DNA of 64,000 bases from an uncultured Gammaproteobacteria bacterium (GTDB lineage: Bacteria > Pseudomonadota > Gammaproteobacteria > HK1), in contig OY282378.1 in assembly GCA_958295835.1 (NCBI GenBank), positions 1,691,001 to 1,755,000 on the forward strand, written 5' to 3'. Shown here one piece after another: positions 51,901 to 60,892 of this stretch. Position 1 is the stretch's first letter. Each line of letters opens with the position of its first letter. The translations under genes and the position numbers were made by a program. The notes beneath the pieces are model-generated. The model ran no database searches. It saw only the letters and a list, made by a program, of their open reading frames with translations, and had not been told where the DNA came from.

Positions 51901-53658
51901 TCAGCGGCCTTGTCCGCCCTCCACCGCGCCAACGGGGAACTCGGCCTTCCAGATCTGGCCATCGTCGAGTGTGAACTGCCCGGTTCTGATGCGGACGATG
52001 GGATAGTCGGGGAGCGGACGCTTCGCGATGCACATGCCGCCAAAGGCCAGAGCGGCGCCTCCCGTGTAATGGAAATCCAGATTGTCGAAGCCGTACTGCC
52101 GACGATCGGCCGGCAGGTCCTCCACAGCTTCCGGGACGACGTGCAGAAAAAACGGCGCTTGTACATCTGCCGCGCTGCACGGCGACTTGAGGTAGCCCAC
52201 CGTGTTCTCACGAAGATAGATGTCGAAGACGGAGCGGACCGCCGGTTCGCCGGACGCGACGGACTCGTAATCCGTCAACCAGGAAGGAAGTGGCGGGGGT
52301 GAGGTCGGGCTCTTTCGCCTCGTGCATATCTCCTGGTTCTCCTTCAGGTACTCGAGCAGGGCTTCCGCCGCCCACCGGTGACCGGCGATGTTCCAGTGGT
52401 TGTCGTGCTCCCATCTCGTATCCCTCCAGGGCTCGGCGCCCTGACGGAGGACGTAGTCGTGGTAGTCGATGACGGGAATGCCTCGCGCTTCGGCCAGAGC
52501 GGTCAGGCGGTCGAATCCGAGGTCGCCTCGGGTGCCCATGTAGTTTGAGGTCAGGATGACCAATGCGGTGCCGTCGCGGTCCGCGCGTTCCCTGAACTGG
52601 TCCAGCGCGAAGCCCGTGAAGTCCAAGCCGTCCTCATAGACGGGCGGCAAATCCTGCGCGTACAGGAACGGCTCCTGGATGTCTCCCCGCGTCGTTGGCC
52701 GCCATCCATCGAACAGCGCGGCGTAGCGGGGGGAGCGCCGGCTCAGCAGCGCCACCCAGGCGACCAGTTCGGGATCGGTGTCGGCCGGGAACCAAGCCTT
52801 GGTCTTGATCTGCAGCCACTTCGCGAAGGGAGACATGTCGCTCAGGCGGTCCGTGACGTGCGTATACCAGGGTGGAGAAGTCGAAGCCATGGTGGCCAAT
52901 CGGGACTCCGCAGAAGGGGGATGGGGCGGTCGCAGCGTGATGGTCCCGTCCGCGCCTCGCGTCGCGGAAACCTCGGTGAGTCGGTCCGGATCCATTCCCC
53001 GCTGCAACCCGTCCAGGATGGGCGCATTGTTCATGAAGTCGTTGTTGACGAAGACGAGCACCAACAGGGCGGGCCGGAGAGTCCGTGCGAATTCGTCGTA
53101 GTACGCCAGTTGGTTGACCTGGCCGGTGCCCATGATCCCGAACGCCGAGGTCGCGATGTCCAGATGGCGAAGTTCCTCGGCGGCGAGTTCCTCCAGCCGA
53201 ACGTGAAACTTGTCGGCGATGGGAACGTGGCGCGCCTCCACATAGGAATCGCCGATCATGGCGATGTGGCAGCTTGCCGCGGCGCGCTCGAGGCCGATGG
53301 GTTCGCGGTCCAGGAATCCCAGGCTGTTGGTTCGTGATTCCGTCCAGAAATCAAGCCTGTTCGTCCAACGCACCTCCGCATTGGGGGTAGATATGCGCCC
53401 GATAGTTGGAAACCAGGCGTAGGGTGCGCCGCTCTCCAAGAAGGGCGCCCGCAGCCGGAAGTACGTCTCGCCGACGACTCCAATCAGCGCCAAGCCCGCC
53501 ACGAGAAACAGCACGTTCCAGCCGACCAGGCGCAGCGCGCGGCGGATTCCGCGGGGGGTGGGTGGCTTCACACCGTGCGTTCTCGTGCTGGACAACGTGC
53601 GCTGCTCTCCTGTGGCCGTTGGTTGGCCGCGCACCTCGTCATTCCCGTGCGTCTTCAT
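51901..53658 (-). CDS. membrane-anchored SGNH hydrolase/acyltransferase with recurrent C-terminal domain (copy 2)
   Basis: A 585-residue tandem paralogue of copy 1, identical over long stretches (IAMIGDSYVEA, LVFVNNDFMNNAPILDG, FDLDQFRERADRDG-like segments, DNHWNIAGHRWAAEALLEYL). In the Asp-His motif G is replaced by N (DNHW). The recurrent domain again closes the protein. ATG 53658 has a GGGGGAG site; by comparison with copy 1, a TTG at 53595 behind AGGAG is an alternative start that removes 21 residues. The copies lie 68 bp apart and are transcribed together with the gene remnant and asnB upstream. Confidence 0.75.
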   Translation of the reverse strand: MKTHGNDEVRGQPTATGEQRTLSSTRTHGVKPPTPRGIRRALRLVGWNVLFLVAGLALIGVVGETYFRLRAPFLESGAPYAWFPTIGRISTPNAEVRWTNRLDFWTESRTNSLGFLDREPIGLERAAASCHIAMIGDSYVEARHVPIADKFHVRLEELAAEELRHLDIATSAFGIMGTGQVNQLAYYDEFARTLRPALLVLVFVNNDFMNNAPILDGLQRGMDPDRLTEVSATRGADGTITLRPPHPPSAESRLATMASTSPPWYTHVTDRLSDMSPFAKWLQIKTKAWFPADTDPELVAWVALLSRRSPRYAALFDGWRPTTRGDIQEPFLYAQDLPPVYEDGLDFTGFALDQFRERADRDGTALVILTSNYMGTRGDLGFDRLTALAEARGIPVIDYHDYVLRQGAEPWRDTRWEHDNHWNIAGHRWAAEALLEYLKENQEICTRRKSPTSPPPLPSWLTDYESVASGEPAVRSVFDIYLRENTVGYLKSPCSAADVQAPFFLHVVPEAVEDLPADRRQYGFDNLDFHYTGGAALAFGGMCIAKRPLPDYPIVRIRTGQFTLDDGQIWKAEFPVGAVEGGQGR

Positions 53659-53673
53659 TCGATCGCTCCCCCG

Positions 53674-54060
53674 TCAGTCCGGCTCGAACGACTCCGCATA
53701 CTCGCGCTTGAGCGAGAGGTCCTGCTCCACCTTGCGCAGGAAGCAGTTGCCGATGGCGAGGCAGTCGAGATCCGTGCCCATGAAGCAGCCGAAGGCGTCC
53801 GCCGGGGTACAGACGATGGGCTCACCCCGCACGTTGAAGCTGGTGTTCACGATGACCGGGCAGCCGGTCCTGGCCTTGAAGGCTTCCAGCAGCGCGTGGT
53901 AGCGGGGGTTGGTCTCGCGATGGACGGTCTGCACGCGGGCGGAATAGTCCACGTGGGTGACGGCCGGGATGTCCGAGCGCGCCACGTTCAACCGGTCGAT
54001 GCCGAACAACGCATCCTGCGCTTCGGCCGGCGGCTTGCGCCGCGACTGCTTCACGGCGGA
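53674..54060 (-). pseudogene. carbamoyltransferase C-terminal remnant (NodU/CmcH family)
   Basis: The conserved end of a carbamoyltransferase is intact: FGIDRLNVARSDIPAVTHVD, YSARVQTVHRETNPRYH, CPVIVNTSFNVRGEPIV and ALGIGNCFLRK-like LAIGNCFLRKVEQ. Only ~125 of about 580 residues remain; the N-terminal catalytic HxHxxH half is missing. The frame is open upstream to 54210, but there it is a shadow of the asnB 3' end. The gene was probably deleted by recombination with asnB. The stop lies 15 nt before the SGNH start. Confidence 0.75.
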
Positions 54061-54119
54061 GGTTCGATCAGGAGCAGATGTTGGTGCCCGAGCGTTCGTG
54101 CGCAATGACGTTCGGGCTC

Positions 54120-56126
54120 TCATGGCGCGGTGCGCCTGGCCCGGAGTTCCCGTCGGCTGCGGTCCAGCCATGCCTGAAACATCAGAATGTTCCAGAGATG
54201 CGGCTCCCATTGCCCGTGCGCGGTCAGAAATTCATGCCATTTCCGACGGATGGGCCGCGGGTCGAAGAAACCCTCCGCCCGCAGCCGTCCGCCGTCCAAC
54301 AACGCCTCCGCCCAATCCCTGAGCGGACCACGCAGCCACGACGCGAGCGGTATGGAGAATCCCGCCTTCGGCCGTTCAACGAGCCGCATCGGTACGTACT
54401 TGTAGAGCACCTGCCGCAACACCCACTTGCTCCGAGCGTTGCGGATCCTGAAAGACAGCGGCAACCGCCAGACGAACTCCATGACGTGACGGTCCAGGAA
54501 CGGCGCGCGCGTCTCGAGACTCACGCCCATCGCCGCCCTGTCCACCTTGACGAGAATGTCATCCGGAAGGTAGCTCAGGCTGTCGACCGCCATCAACCGA
54601 GCCGCGAATTCGAGCGCATCGGGCCAGCGTGCGGATTCGTTCAGGACGGTTTCAGGTTCCGACGCTCCGCGCACGACCGCGGACGGATTCCGCCAGTGAG
54701 AGAGAGAGAGCCGATGAAATTCCTCCTGCGTCCGGCAATCGGCCAACAGCGCCAAGGTATGCGCTTTGGCTTGTAGCCGGTGTCGCCCGCGGCCCATTGG
54801 CAACCGGCCGAGGACACGGTCCGGCAGACCGTCCGCTCCATGTGCCTGAAAGGCCGTGATCGCGCCGGCGACGAATCGGCGCAACGGCGCCGGCACACCG
54901 GACAGCAGGCGCCAGCGCCGGGGCGTCGAGACGTAGTGTCCATAGCCGCCGAACAGCTCGTCGCCGCCGTCTCCGGACAAGGCGACGGTGACGTGCCGGC
55001 GGGCCATTCCGGCAACCAGGAAGGTCGGAATCTGCGATGAATCGCCAAAAGGCTCGTCGAAGAGGTCAGGCAAACGGGGAATGACGTCCAGTGCCTCCCG
55101 CGCCGATACGTACAGCTCGGTGTGTTCCGTCCCGAGGTGGCCGGCCACGGCCTTGGCGTGCTCCGCTTCGTTGTATTCGGATTCGTCGAACCCGATGGTG
55201 AACGTACGCACCGGCCGCTCGGATTGCGCCTGCATCAATGCGACGACGGTCGACGAATCGAGCCCGCCGGAGAGGAAGGCGCCGAGCGGAACGTCCGCGG
55301 CCATCTGCCCGCGCACTGCCCGGAGCAACAGGTCGTGCAGGGCGTCCACCGCGTCTTCGGGGGCGCCCTCGAACGGCTGCGCCCGGCCTGCCGCCACCAC
55401 GTCCCGCAACGACCAGTAACGCCGCGGTTCCGGCACTTCGCCGGTACGCTGCTCCGTTGAAGCGCCGGCAGCCACCTTGAGGTACGTGCCCGCCGGCAGC
55501 TTTCGCACCCCCTTGTAGATCGACCAGGGGGATGCAATATAGCCGTGGCGCAGGAGCAGGGTGAGCGCATCCCGGTCCACGGCTCCCTCGAATGCAGGAT
55601 GCGCCGCGAGCGCCTTCAGCTCGGACCCGAACAGGAACACGCCGTTCTGCCAGCCGTAATAGAGCGGTTTTTCGCCCATCCGGTCACGGGCCAGACAGAG
55701 CGTCCTGTCCTCCCGGTCCCAGAACGCGAAGGCGAACATGCCGGTGGCCGCCTGCAACGCCTCCTCCAATCCCCGACACTCGATGGCGGCCAGCAGCGTT
55801 TCCGTATCGGAACGCCCCCTCCAGGACAAGGCGTCCGGACGCCGGGCCTCGATTTGCCGCCTGAGGTCAGGGTGGTTGTAGATCTCGCCATTGAAGACGA
55901 TGACGCTTCGCCCGGAGGCGGACCGCATCGGCTGGCGGCCGGCCGGCGACGGATCGATGACCGCCAGACGCCGGTAGGCCAATGCGACCTCGGCCTCACG
56001 ATCGATCCAGACCCCGGCATCGTCGGGACCACGATGCGCAACGGCGTCCGCCATCCCGCGTGCGATCGACGATGCTTCTTCCGGAGTGAAACGCCCGCCT
56101 CCAAGAAAACCGGCTATGCCGCACAT
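54120..56126 (-). CDS. asnB: asparagine synthase (glutamine-hydrolysing), AsnB type
   Basis: A 668-residue protein. MCGIAGFLGGGRF gives the N-terminal nucleophile Cys of the class II amidotransferase domain (~1-215), with GEIYNHPDLRRQI and RSDTETLL. The synthase domain (~240-640) has the ATP PP-loop FLSGGLDSSTVVALM, SGDGGDELFGGYG, and YLPDDILVKVDRAAMGVSLE then RAPFLDRHVMEF. Complete and of family length. In polysaccharide loci such AsnB paralogues often amidate a sugar carboxylate rather than aspartate. Its 3' end was copied at 43811-43847 and abuts a carbamoyltransferase remnant. Confidence 0.85.
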   Translation of the reverse strand: MCGIAGFLGGGRFTPEEASSIARGMADAVAHRGPDDAGVWIDREAEVALAYRRLAVIDPSPAGRQPMRSASGRSVIVFNGEIYNHPDLRRQIEARRPDALSWRGRSDTETLLAAIECRGLEEALQAATGMFAFAFWDREDRTLCLARDRMGEKPLYYGWQNGVFLFGSELKALAAHPAFEGAVDRDALTLLLRHGYIASPWSIYKGVRKLPAGTYLKVAAGASTEQRTGEVPEPRRYWSLRDVVAAGRAQPFEGAPEDAVDALHDLLLRAVRGQMAADVPLGAFLSGGLDSSTVVALMQAQSERPVRTFTIGFDESEYNEAEHAKAVAGHLGTEHTELYVSAREALDVIPRLPDLFDEPFGDSSQIPTFLVAGMARRHVTVALSGDGGDELFGGYGHYVSTPRRWRLLSGVPAPLRRFVAGAITAFQAHGADGLPDRVLGRLPMGRGRHRLQAKAHTLALLADCRTQEEFHRLSLSHWRNPSAVVRGASEPETVLNESARWPDALEFAARLMAVDSLSYLPDDILVKVDRAAMGVSLETRAPFLDRHVMEFVWRLPLSFRIRNARSKWVLRQVLYKYVPMRLVERPKAGFSIPLASWLRGPLRDWAEALLDGGRLRAEGFFDPRPIRRKWHEFLTAHGQWEPHLWNILMFQAWLDRSRRELRARRTAP

Positions 56127-56219
56127 GTCATGCGCTCGATGGATTTCGTCGCTGACCGTGGTCCGTCCGGCCGATTGCCGCAGATTGTAACGGTCAACGC
56201 GGATCGTGCGACGCCGACA

Positions 56220-56345
56220 ACTGAGGTGGACCCACCATTTGAGACAGTCGGCTGCATTCGAGGCACACTACTACCGCCAACTGCAAGAGTCGGCGATGGC
56301 TGCCTGACTCGGGCAAATCACCCTCCGAGACTCCCGGGGCGGTTC
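56220..56345 (+). mobile_element. IS3-family remnant (transposase C-terminus and terminal repeat)
   Basis: Codons 56254-56307 read AFEAHYYRQLQESAMAA and a stop, the typical C-terminus of IS3-family OrfB. About 14 bp later, 56321-56345 reads on the minus strand TGAACCGCCCCGGGAGTC, a typical IS3 terminal repeat. The first 33 bp (56220-56252) recur at 32449-32481. The body of the element is gone. It lies between asnB and the GT4 gene at 56371. Confidence 0.7.
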
Positions 56346-56370
56346 AACTCGAGAAAGAGGAGGAATCACG

Positions 56371-57495
56371 TTGACCGGGAAAGAGAACCGAGCGCCCGGC
56401 ATTCTGCTCATCGCTCCGATACAGAAGACCGGGGCGTCCGATACCAACGTGGTCGGGGGCAACAAGGTGATGGCCGACGAGCAGGTGCGGGAATTGGGGG
56501 TGCGTGGATTCGAGGTGGACGTCATCGACACGTCGGGGAGTGTGACCAATCTGCCCGCCTGGAAAATCAGGGCCAATCGTCTGGCGAGGTTCCTGAGAGT
56601 AGCTTGGGGCGCGGCAAGGAAGCTATGGCGCTCCGACGTCGTGTTCCTCATCATCGGACCCTCTTCGGCGCTGAGTCTGGCATCGTTCCTGTGGGCCGTC
56701 TGCAAGATCGCGCGCAGGCCCCTGGTGCTGCGTATCAGCGGGGGCGACATGATGTTGGAGTACCTGGAATATGGCGCGTTCGCGCGCTGGCTGGCCGAGC
56801 GGACCTGGATGCGATCTTCGCTGGTGTACGTGGAGACGCAGTACCTGCACCGCAGCTTCGACAACCGGGGCAACTTCAGGTGGTTCCCGAATACGAGAAG
56901 CATGGAGGCGCCCGCCCGGACCGGGCGCGGCAGGGTGGAAAAGCTGATTTTCGTTGCTCGCTTGGCGATGTTCAAAGGGCTGGCCGAAGCCCTCGAGGCG
57001 TGCCGCCACCTGCCGGAGCATTGTCATCTCGACATCTTCGGCCCCGGCATGTCCGACACGGATTTCTCCCTGTTCGAGGACCATCCCAGGGCGACCTACG
57101 GCGGCGTCCTGGACCCGGCGGAAATACCACGGGCCCTCGGTGAACACGACCTGCTGGTGTATCCCAGCTACTACCGGAGCGAGGGCTACCCCGGCGCCAT
57201 CCTCGAAGCCTTCCAGTGCGGCTTGCCCGTCGTCGCCGCCAGGAGGGGCGGCATTGCCGAGCTGGTCGAGCACGAAGAGAGCGGGCTGCTGGTGGAACCT
57301 CGTTCCGCCGCAGAGGTGGAGTCCGCGATCAGGCGGTTGCTGGACGAGCCCGAGCTGTACCGGCAGCTTTGCGAGGGAGCAAGACGGCGAGGGGACCAGT
57401 TTCGGAGCGCCGACTGGTACGACCGCGTGGCTGCCGAACTGCGCAGTCTGTGCCGGAAACAGACCCCGCACGGGCGGCTGGCCAAAGGGCCATGA
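56371..57495 (+). CDS. GT4-type glycosyltransferase (Glycos_transf_1)
   Basis: A 374-residue GT-B enzyme, not one of the five-member paralogue set. N-terminal GILLIAPIQKTGASDTNVVG, and KVMADEQVRELGVRG; the C-terminal domain has VEKLIFVARLAMFKGLAEAL, LDIFGPGMSDTDFSL and E-x7-E in YRSEGYPGAILEAFQCGLPV. Start is TTG 56371 with an ideal AGAGGAGGA upstream; the first ATG in frame would cut into the donor-independent domain. Follows the IS3 remnant by 25 bp, so its promoter may have been affected. Confidence 0.8.
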   Translation: MTGKENRAPGILLIAPIQKTGASDTNVVGGNKVMADEQVRELGVRGFEVDVIDTSGSVTNLPAWKIRANRLARFLRVAWGAARKLWRSDVVFLIIGPSSALSLASFLWAVCKIARRPLVLRISGGDMMLEYLEYGAFARWLAERTWMRSSLVYVETQYLHRSFDNRGNFRWFPNTRSMEAPARTGRGRVEKLIFVARLAMFKGLAEALEACRHLPEHCHLDIFGPGMSDTDFSLFEDHPRATYGGVLDPAEIPRALGEHDLLVYPSYYRSEGYPGAILEAFQCGLPVVAARRGGIAELVEHEESGLLVEPRSAAEVESAIRRLLDEPELYRQLCEGARRRGDQFRSADWYDRVAAELRSLCRKQTPHGRLAKGP

Positions 57496-57510
57496 CCGAA
57501 AGATAAACGT

Positions 57511-57738
57511 ATGTTGCGGCTCATTCCGTTACTCCGGAAGAGACTCGAGTTCGCATCGGTCGCCTGCATCACCCGCCGAACCGAGTCGCTCCGGACCACG
57601 CTGAGCGCAGTCGCGTTCCGGACATTGGCGGTCATCGCCCGAGGTGGCGGAGGGACGAAGCCAGCGAGACCGCGGAGGCTGTTGGACGACAATCCGGTGG
57701 CGCTGCCAATCCACCAGCGCCTCGGGAAGGCAGTCTGA
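57511..57738 (+). pseudogene. truncated third copy of the ligase N-terminus
   Basis: A 75-codon frame. TRRTESLRTTLSAVAFRTLA at 57574-57638 corresponds to the N-terminus of the 2017-residue protein (RRTESLRTTLIAVAFWTLAI); the DNA is about 61/65 identical to 33970-34034. After LAVIA the similarity stops and the reading ends in unrelated sequence. So this is the 5' end of a third O-antigen-ligase paralogue, left by recombination. Confidence 0.7.
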
Positions 57739-57742
57739 ACAC

Positions 57743-58573
57743 GTGTACGATTATCTCCTTGTAGTGGGGCCCGGGCGGTCGGGGAGCGAATTCCTGTACC
57801 GACTCTTGAGAGGCCATCCCAGCTTCGTCTTCCCTGAAATCAAGGAACGGTACTACTACCGCTCTCCAAGGGCGTTCAGACGGGCCCGGAAACGGTTGGA
57901 TGGGTGGGGGCGGGGTCGAGTCCTGTGTGACGTGGGCAATTTGGCCTATGCCGACGCCAGGCTGTCCCACGGCGTCGAAGCGCTGAGGGAAGAGGGTTTC
58001 AGGATATTGCTGGTGGTGCTTCTCAGAGACCACCGGGACCGCGCGATTTCGATGATGCGATTCCGCAGAAGCCGGGCAGAGCTTTCAGCGCTCTTGGGCG
58101 CGCGGCGGCTGGAGGCGGCGGTGGTGCGCGACAGATTGACCTCCGAACGCCTGGCAGATGTTTTCCGGACCAATGCCGATGTCCTGACGCTCTCTTTCTC
58201 TGCTCTTACCGAGGATACCGGCGCGGTGATGGACGTCTTGTCTTCCCTCTGCGGAGCGCCGAAGTTCGACCGTACGCCACGACAAGCCGTGAACCAGGCG
58301 GTGGGCGCCAGGTCCTTGTGGCTCTCGGCCTTCGGGCACTGGTGCGGCTTTGCTCTGCGCCATCTTGGCTTCAGACGTCTATTGCAGCGAATCAAGGAGA
58401 ACAAGATGGTCAACAAGGCGTTCTTCGTTCCCTTGGCCGACGATGCACAAAGGCCCCGCCTCTCCGAAGAATCCTTGAAGAGATTGGACGCTTCGGCTGT
58501 TGCGTGCCGCCGGATGGTCGAGCATTCCTCCCGGCGGGTGGGAGAGGGGATGTACTTGCGAAAAACAGGGTAG
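57743..58573 (+). CDS. sulfotransferase-family protein
   Basis: A 276-residue protein from GTG 57743. DYLLVVGPGRSGSEFLYRLL is the 5'-phosphosulfate loop of PAPS-dependent sulfotransferases, and VVLLRDHRDRAISMMRFRR the 3'-phosphate-binding motif (R-x7-S). FVFPEIKERYYYR supplies the usual substrate-side region. It should transfer sulfate from PAPS to a hydroxyl, most plausibly a glycan of this locus. Starts 4 nt after the pseudogene frame; GGAAGG lies 12 bp upstream. Overlaps nothing. Confidence 0.8.
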   Translation: MYDYLLVVGPGRSGSEFLYRLLRGHPSFVFPEIKERYYYRSPRAFRRARKRLDGWGRGRVLCDVGNLAYADARLSHGVEALREEGFRILLVVLLRDHRDRAISMMRFRRSRAELSALLGARRLEAAVVRDRLTSERLADVFRTNADVLTLSFSALTEDTGAVMDVLSSLCGAPKFDRTPRQAVNQAVGARSLWLSAFGHWCGFALRHLGFRRLLQRIKENKMVNKAFFVPLADDAQRPRLSEESLKRLDASAVACRRMVEHSSRRVGEGMYLRKTG

Positions 58574-58580
58574 CTGGACG

Positions 58581-60878
58581 ATGCCATTTCCGATGATCGA
58601 GCGCGGAGCCCGAGGCCGGGGGCGCAAGGAGAAAGTCTGGTTCCCTGCCTGGGCGGCAGGCAGGCGGCCCGACCGCTTCACCTTGCTCCTCCTCGCCGCC
58701 CTTGCAGGGCTGGGCGCGGGTCTCGTGCTCCTGCGGCAGGCCGGCTACGGACCGGGGATGCCGTGGGATGCCGTCAACTACATCACGGCGGCCCGCAATC
58801 TCCTGGCGGGTAATGGACTCATCGATCTGATTCGCCCTATGGTGAGCTGGCCGCCGCTGTATCCAGCGATGCTCGCCAGCGGGGGACTGTTCGGGCTCGA
58901 CCCGTACGCCGTCGCCGGACCACTCAACGCCGTCATCTTCGGGCTGACCGTTCTGGTCGCGGGTTGGTGGCTGCGGCGCCATCTGCACTCCCGGCTCCTG
59001 TGGCTGTGGGGCAGCCTCTCGACCGCGCTCGCCCTTCCGCTCACCGAAATAGCGTCCCACGCCCTGAGCGAGTCGGCTTTCATTCTGTTCGTCACGCTCG
59101 CGCTGACGCAGATCGACGCCCACCTGCGCGGCGGCGGACGCGCCTCCCTCATCCTGGCGGCGGCGTTCAGCGCGCTGGCCTGCCTGACCCGCTACCTGGG
59201 CGTTTCCCTGATCCTGGCAGTGGTCCCGCTGCTGCTTGCAGCACGGGTTGCGCCGCGGGAGAAGATGAAGCGCATCGCCGTCTACACGCTGATTGCCGGG
59301 GCGCCGGTGGGTCTGTGGATGCTGCGGAACTATCTGCTTGTCGGACTACCGGTCGGCCCGAGGGGCAAGGTTTTCTACTCCTTTCCCTTCATCGTGGACG
59401 AGGCGGTGCGCATCGCCGTCGAGGGCCGGTGGCTCGTCGGGTTGACCGCCCCGGTCCTGCTGGCGCTCGTGCTGGCCGCCCGCCATACGTTCCATCACCT
59501 TTCGCAACAGAAAAGAGATGCTCCTGTTGCCTCGGATGTTGCCCGGGGGCCGTTGCGCGTATGCGGCGGTTTTGCGCTCGCGTACCTGACGCTACTCACC
59601 ACCGCGATGATGCTGGGAGACACCTGGTCCGGATTGGAGTGGAGATACCTCGCTCCGGTGTATGTTCCGCTCCTGTTCGCGGCGCTGATGTTGATGGATG
59701 GCGCCCTTCGGTATGCGCGGAAGCGGGCGCCACGGGGAACCGCTCCGCGCCGGCGGGGAGTTCAAGCGATCGGGGGGGGGATTCTTGCAGCCGTCGTGAT
59801 GTTGGCGCTGTCCCTGCAGGCGGCCTTGCTGGTTGTGCTGCATGCCCGCGAGATATCGCTCTGGAATGCCGGTGTGCGGCAAGGGTATGCCGCCCCGCGG
59901 TGGAGGAACTCGGAGAGCGTCCAGTACATTCGGGAGGCGGCTCTGACAGGCGCGATCTGGAGCAATGCCCGGCTCGTCACGGCTTTGTACGCCGACAGTC
60001 TGGCGCGCCATTACGCACTACCGTGTGAACCGGAGCATCTGCGGTCCGCATGGTCGGAAGCGCTTGGCAGCGAAGAGGCATATGTCCTCCATTTCAGTGA
60101 CTCGCGAGGAGGATGCTCTCGGCTGCAGGACGAAGACCTCCAAAGCACCTTGTCTCGGGAGCCCTTGCTGGAGCTGGTGGCGGAGCTGGCGGACGGCAGG
60201 CTGTATCGCCTGCGCGAACGCGAATCCCTGGATTTCCGGCCCGCCAGATTCCAAAGTTCCGATGCTCCGGTGGTGGATAAGTCGTTCGCCGCCTTTCTCA
60301 ACCGGTCCCGCGGCCGGCGGCTGCCCCGGGAACCGTGGCGGTGGGAGAAAGGCAGCGATGCCGATGGCTGGACGAGCCTCCCCGTTCAACGGCCTACCCA
60401 CGTGTACACCCCCACGGCTGCCGATGTCGGGCATCGCCTGCGCGCTTCGGTGTACTACGCGGACCAGCTCGGCAACCGAGTGAGAGCGACTACCAAGCCG
60501 TCCGAACCCGTACAGCCGGGTCTCCCGAAAGTGCTCCTGATGCCCCTTGGAAGCGAAGACGGAAAGGGCGCGGCGGGCGCTTCTGAAGCGGACCGCAGCA
60601 TTCGTCCCAGATACGATGTGTACCTCCGCGGAAACAGGCTGATCTATGAGAACCGGAGCTGCAGATGGGAAGACGAATCCGGTACGCGGTTCCCGTTGGC
60701 CGTCTATTCGCTGGATTCGGAAAGCGGAACGCTCGAACTCGATAGGCTGGATTTCGCATGGAGCGGGGCTTTCTGGCAGAACAACGGCGTCTGCGTCACC
60801 GAGCGCCAGCTCCCCGAAAAGGACGTCATCGGCATCCGAACCGGACAGGTTGACCGCCATGGAAACCGCCTTTGGTAA
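58581..60878 (+). CDS. GT-C glycosyltransferase with Ig-like segment and recurrent C-terminal domain
   Basis: A 765-residue protein from ATG 58581. After a basic N-terminus come ~10 membrane helices with the luminal motif MPWDAVNYITAARNLLAGNG and WPPLYPAMLASGG, as in ArnT/PMT-type lipid-phosphate-sugar transferases. After the helices and a periplasmic region (~440-585) lies an Ig/cadherin-like repeat (WRWEKGSDADGWTSLP; YTPTAADVGHRLRASVYYAD) at ~586-650. The recurrent domain follows at ~677-765 (YDVYLRGNRLIYENRSC; DVIGIRTGQVD). Its last part is shorter than in the other copies. Seven nt separate it from the sulfotransferase stop. Confidence 0.75.
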   Translation: MPFPMIERGARGRGRKEKVWFPAWAAGRRPDRFTLLLLAALAGLGAGLVLLRQAGYGPGMPWDAVNYITAARNLLAGNGLIDLIRPMVSWPPLYPAMLASGGLFGLDPYAVAGPLNAVIFGLTVLVAGWWLRRHLHSRLLWLWGSLSTALALPLTEIASHALSESAFILFVTLALTQIDAHLRGGGRASLILAAAFSALACLTRYLGVSLILAVVPLLLAARVAPREKMKRIAVYTLIAGAPVGLWMLRNYLLVGLPVGPRGKVFYSFPFIVDEAVRIAVEGRWLVGLTAPVLLALVLAARHTFHHLSQQKRDAPVASDVARGPLRVCGGFALAYLTLLTTAMMLGDTWSGLEWRYLAPVYVPLLFAALMLMDGALRYARKRAPRGTAPRRRGVQAIGGGILAAVVMLALSLQAALLVVLHAREISLWNAGVRQGYAAPRWRNSESVQYIREAALTGAIWSNARLVTALYADSLARHYALPCEPEHLRSAWSEALGSEEAYVLHFSDSRGGCSRLQDEDLQSTLSREPLLELVAELADGRLYRLRERESLDFRPARFQSSDAPVVDKSFAAFLNRSRGRRLPREPWRWEKGSDADGWTSLPVQRPTHVYTPTAADVGHRLRASVYYADQLGNRVRATTKPSEPVQPGLPKVLLMPLGSEDGKGAAGASEADRSIRPRYDVYLRGNRLIYENRSCRWEDESGTRFPLAVYSLDSESGTLELDRLDFAWSGAFWQNNGVCVTERQLPEKDVIGIRTGQVDRHGNRLW

Positions 60879-60892
60879 GCGGAGCTCCGCCG

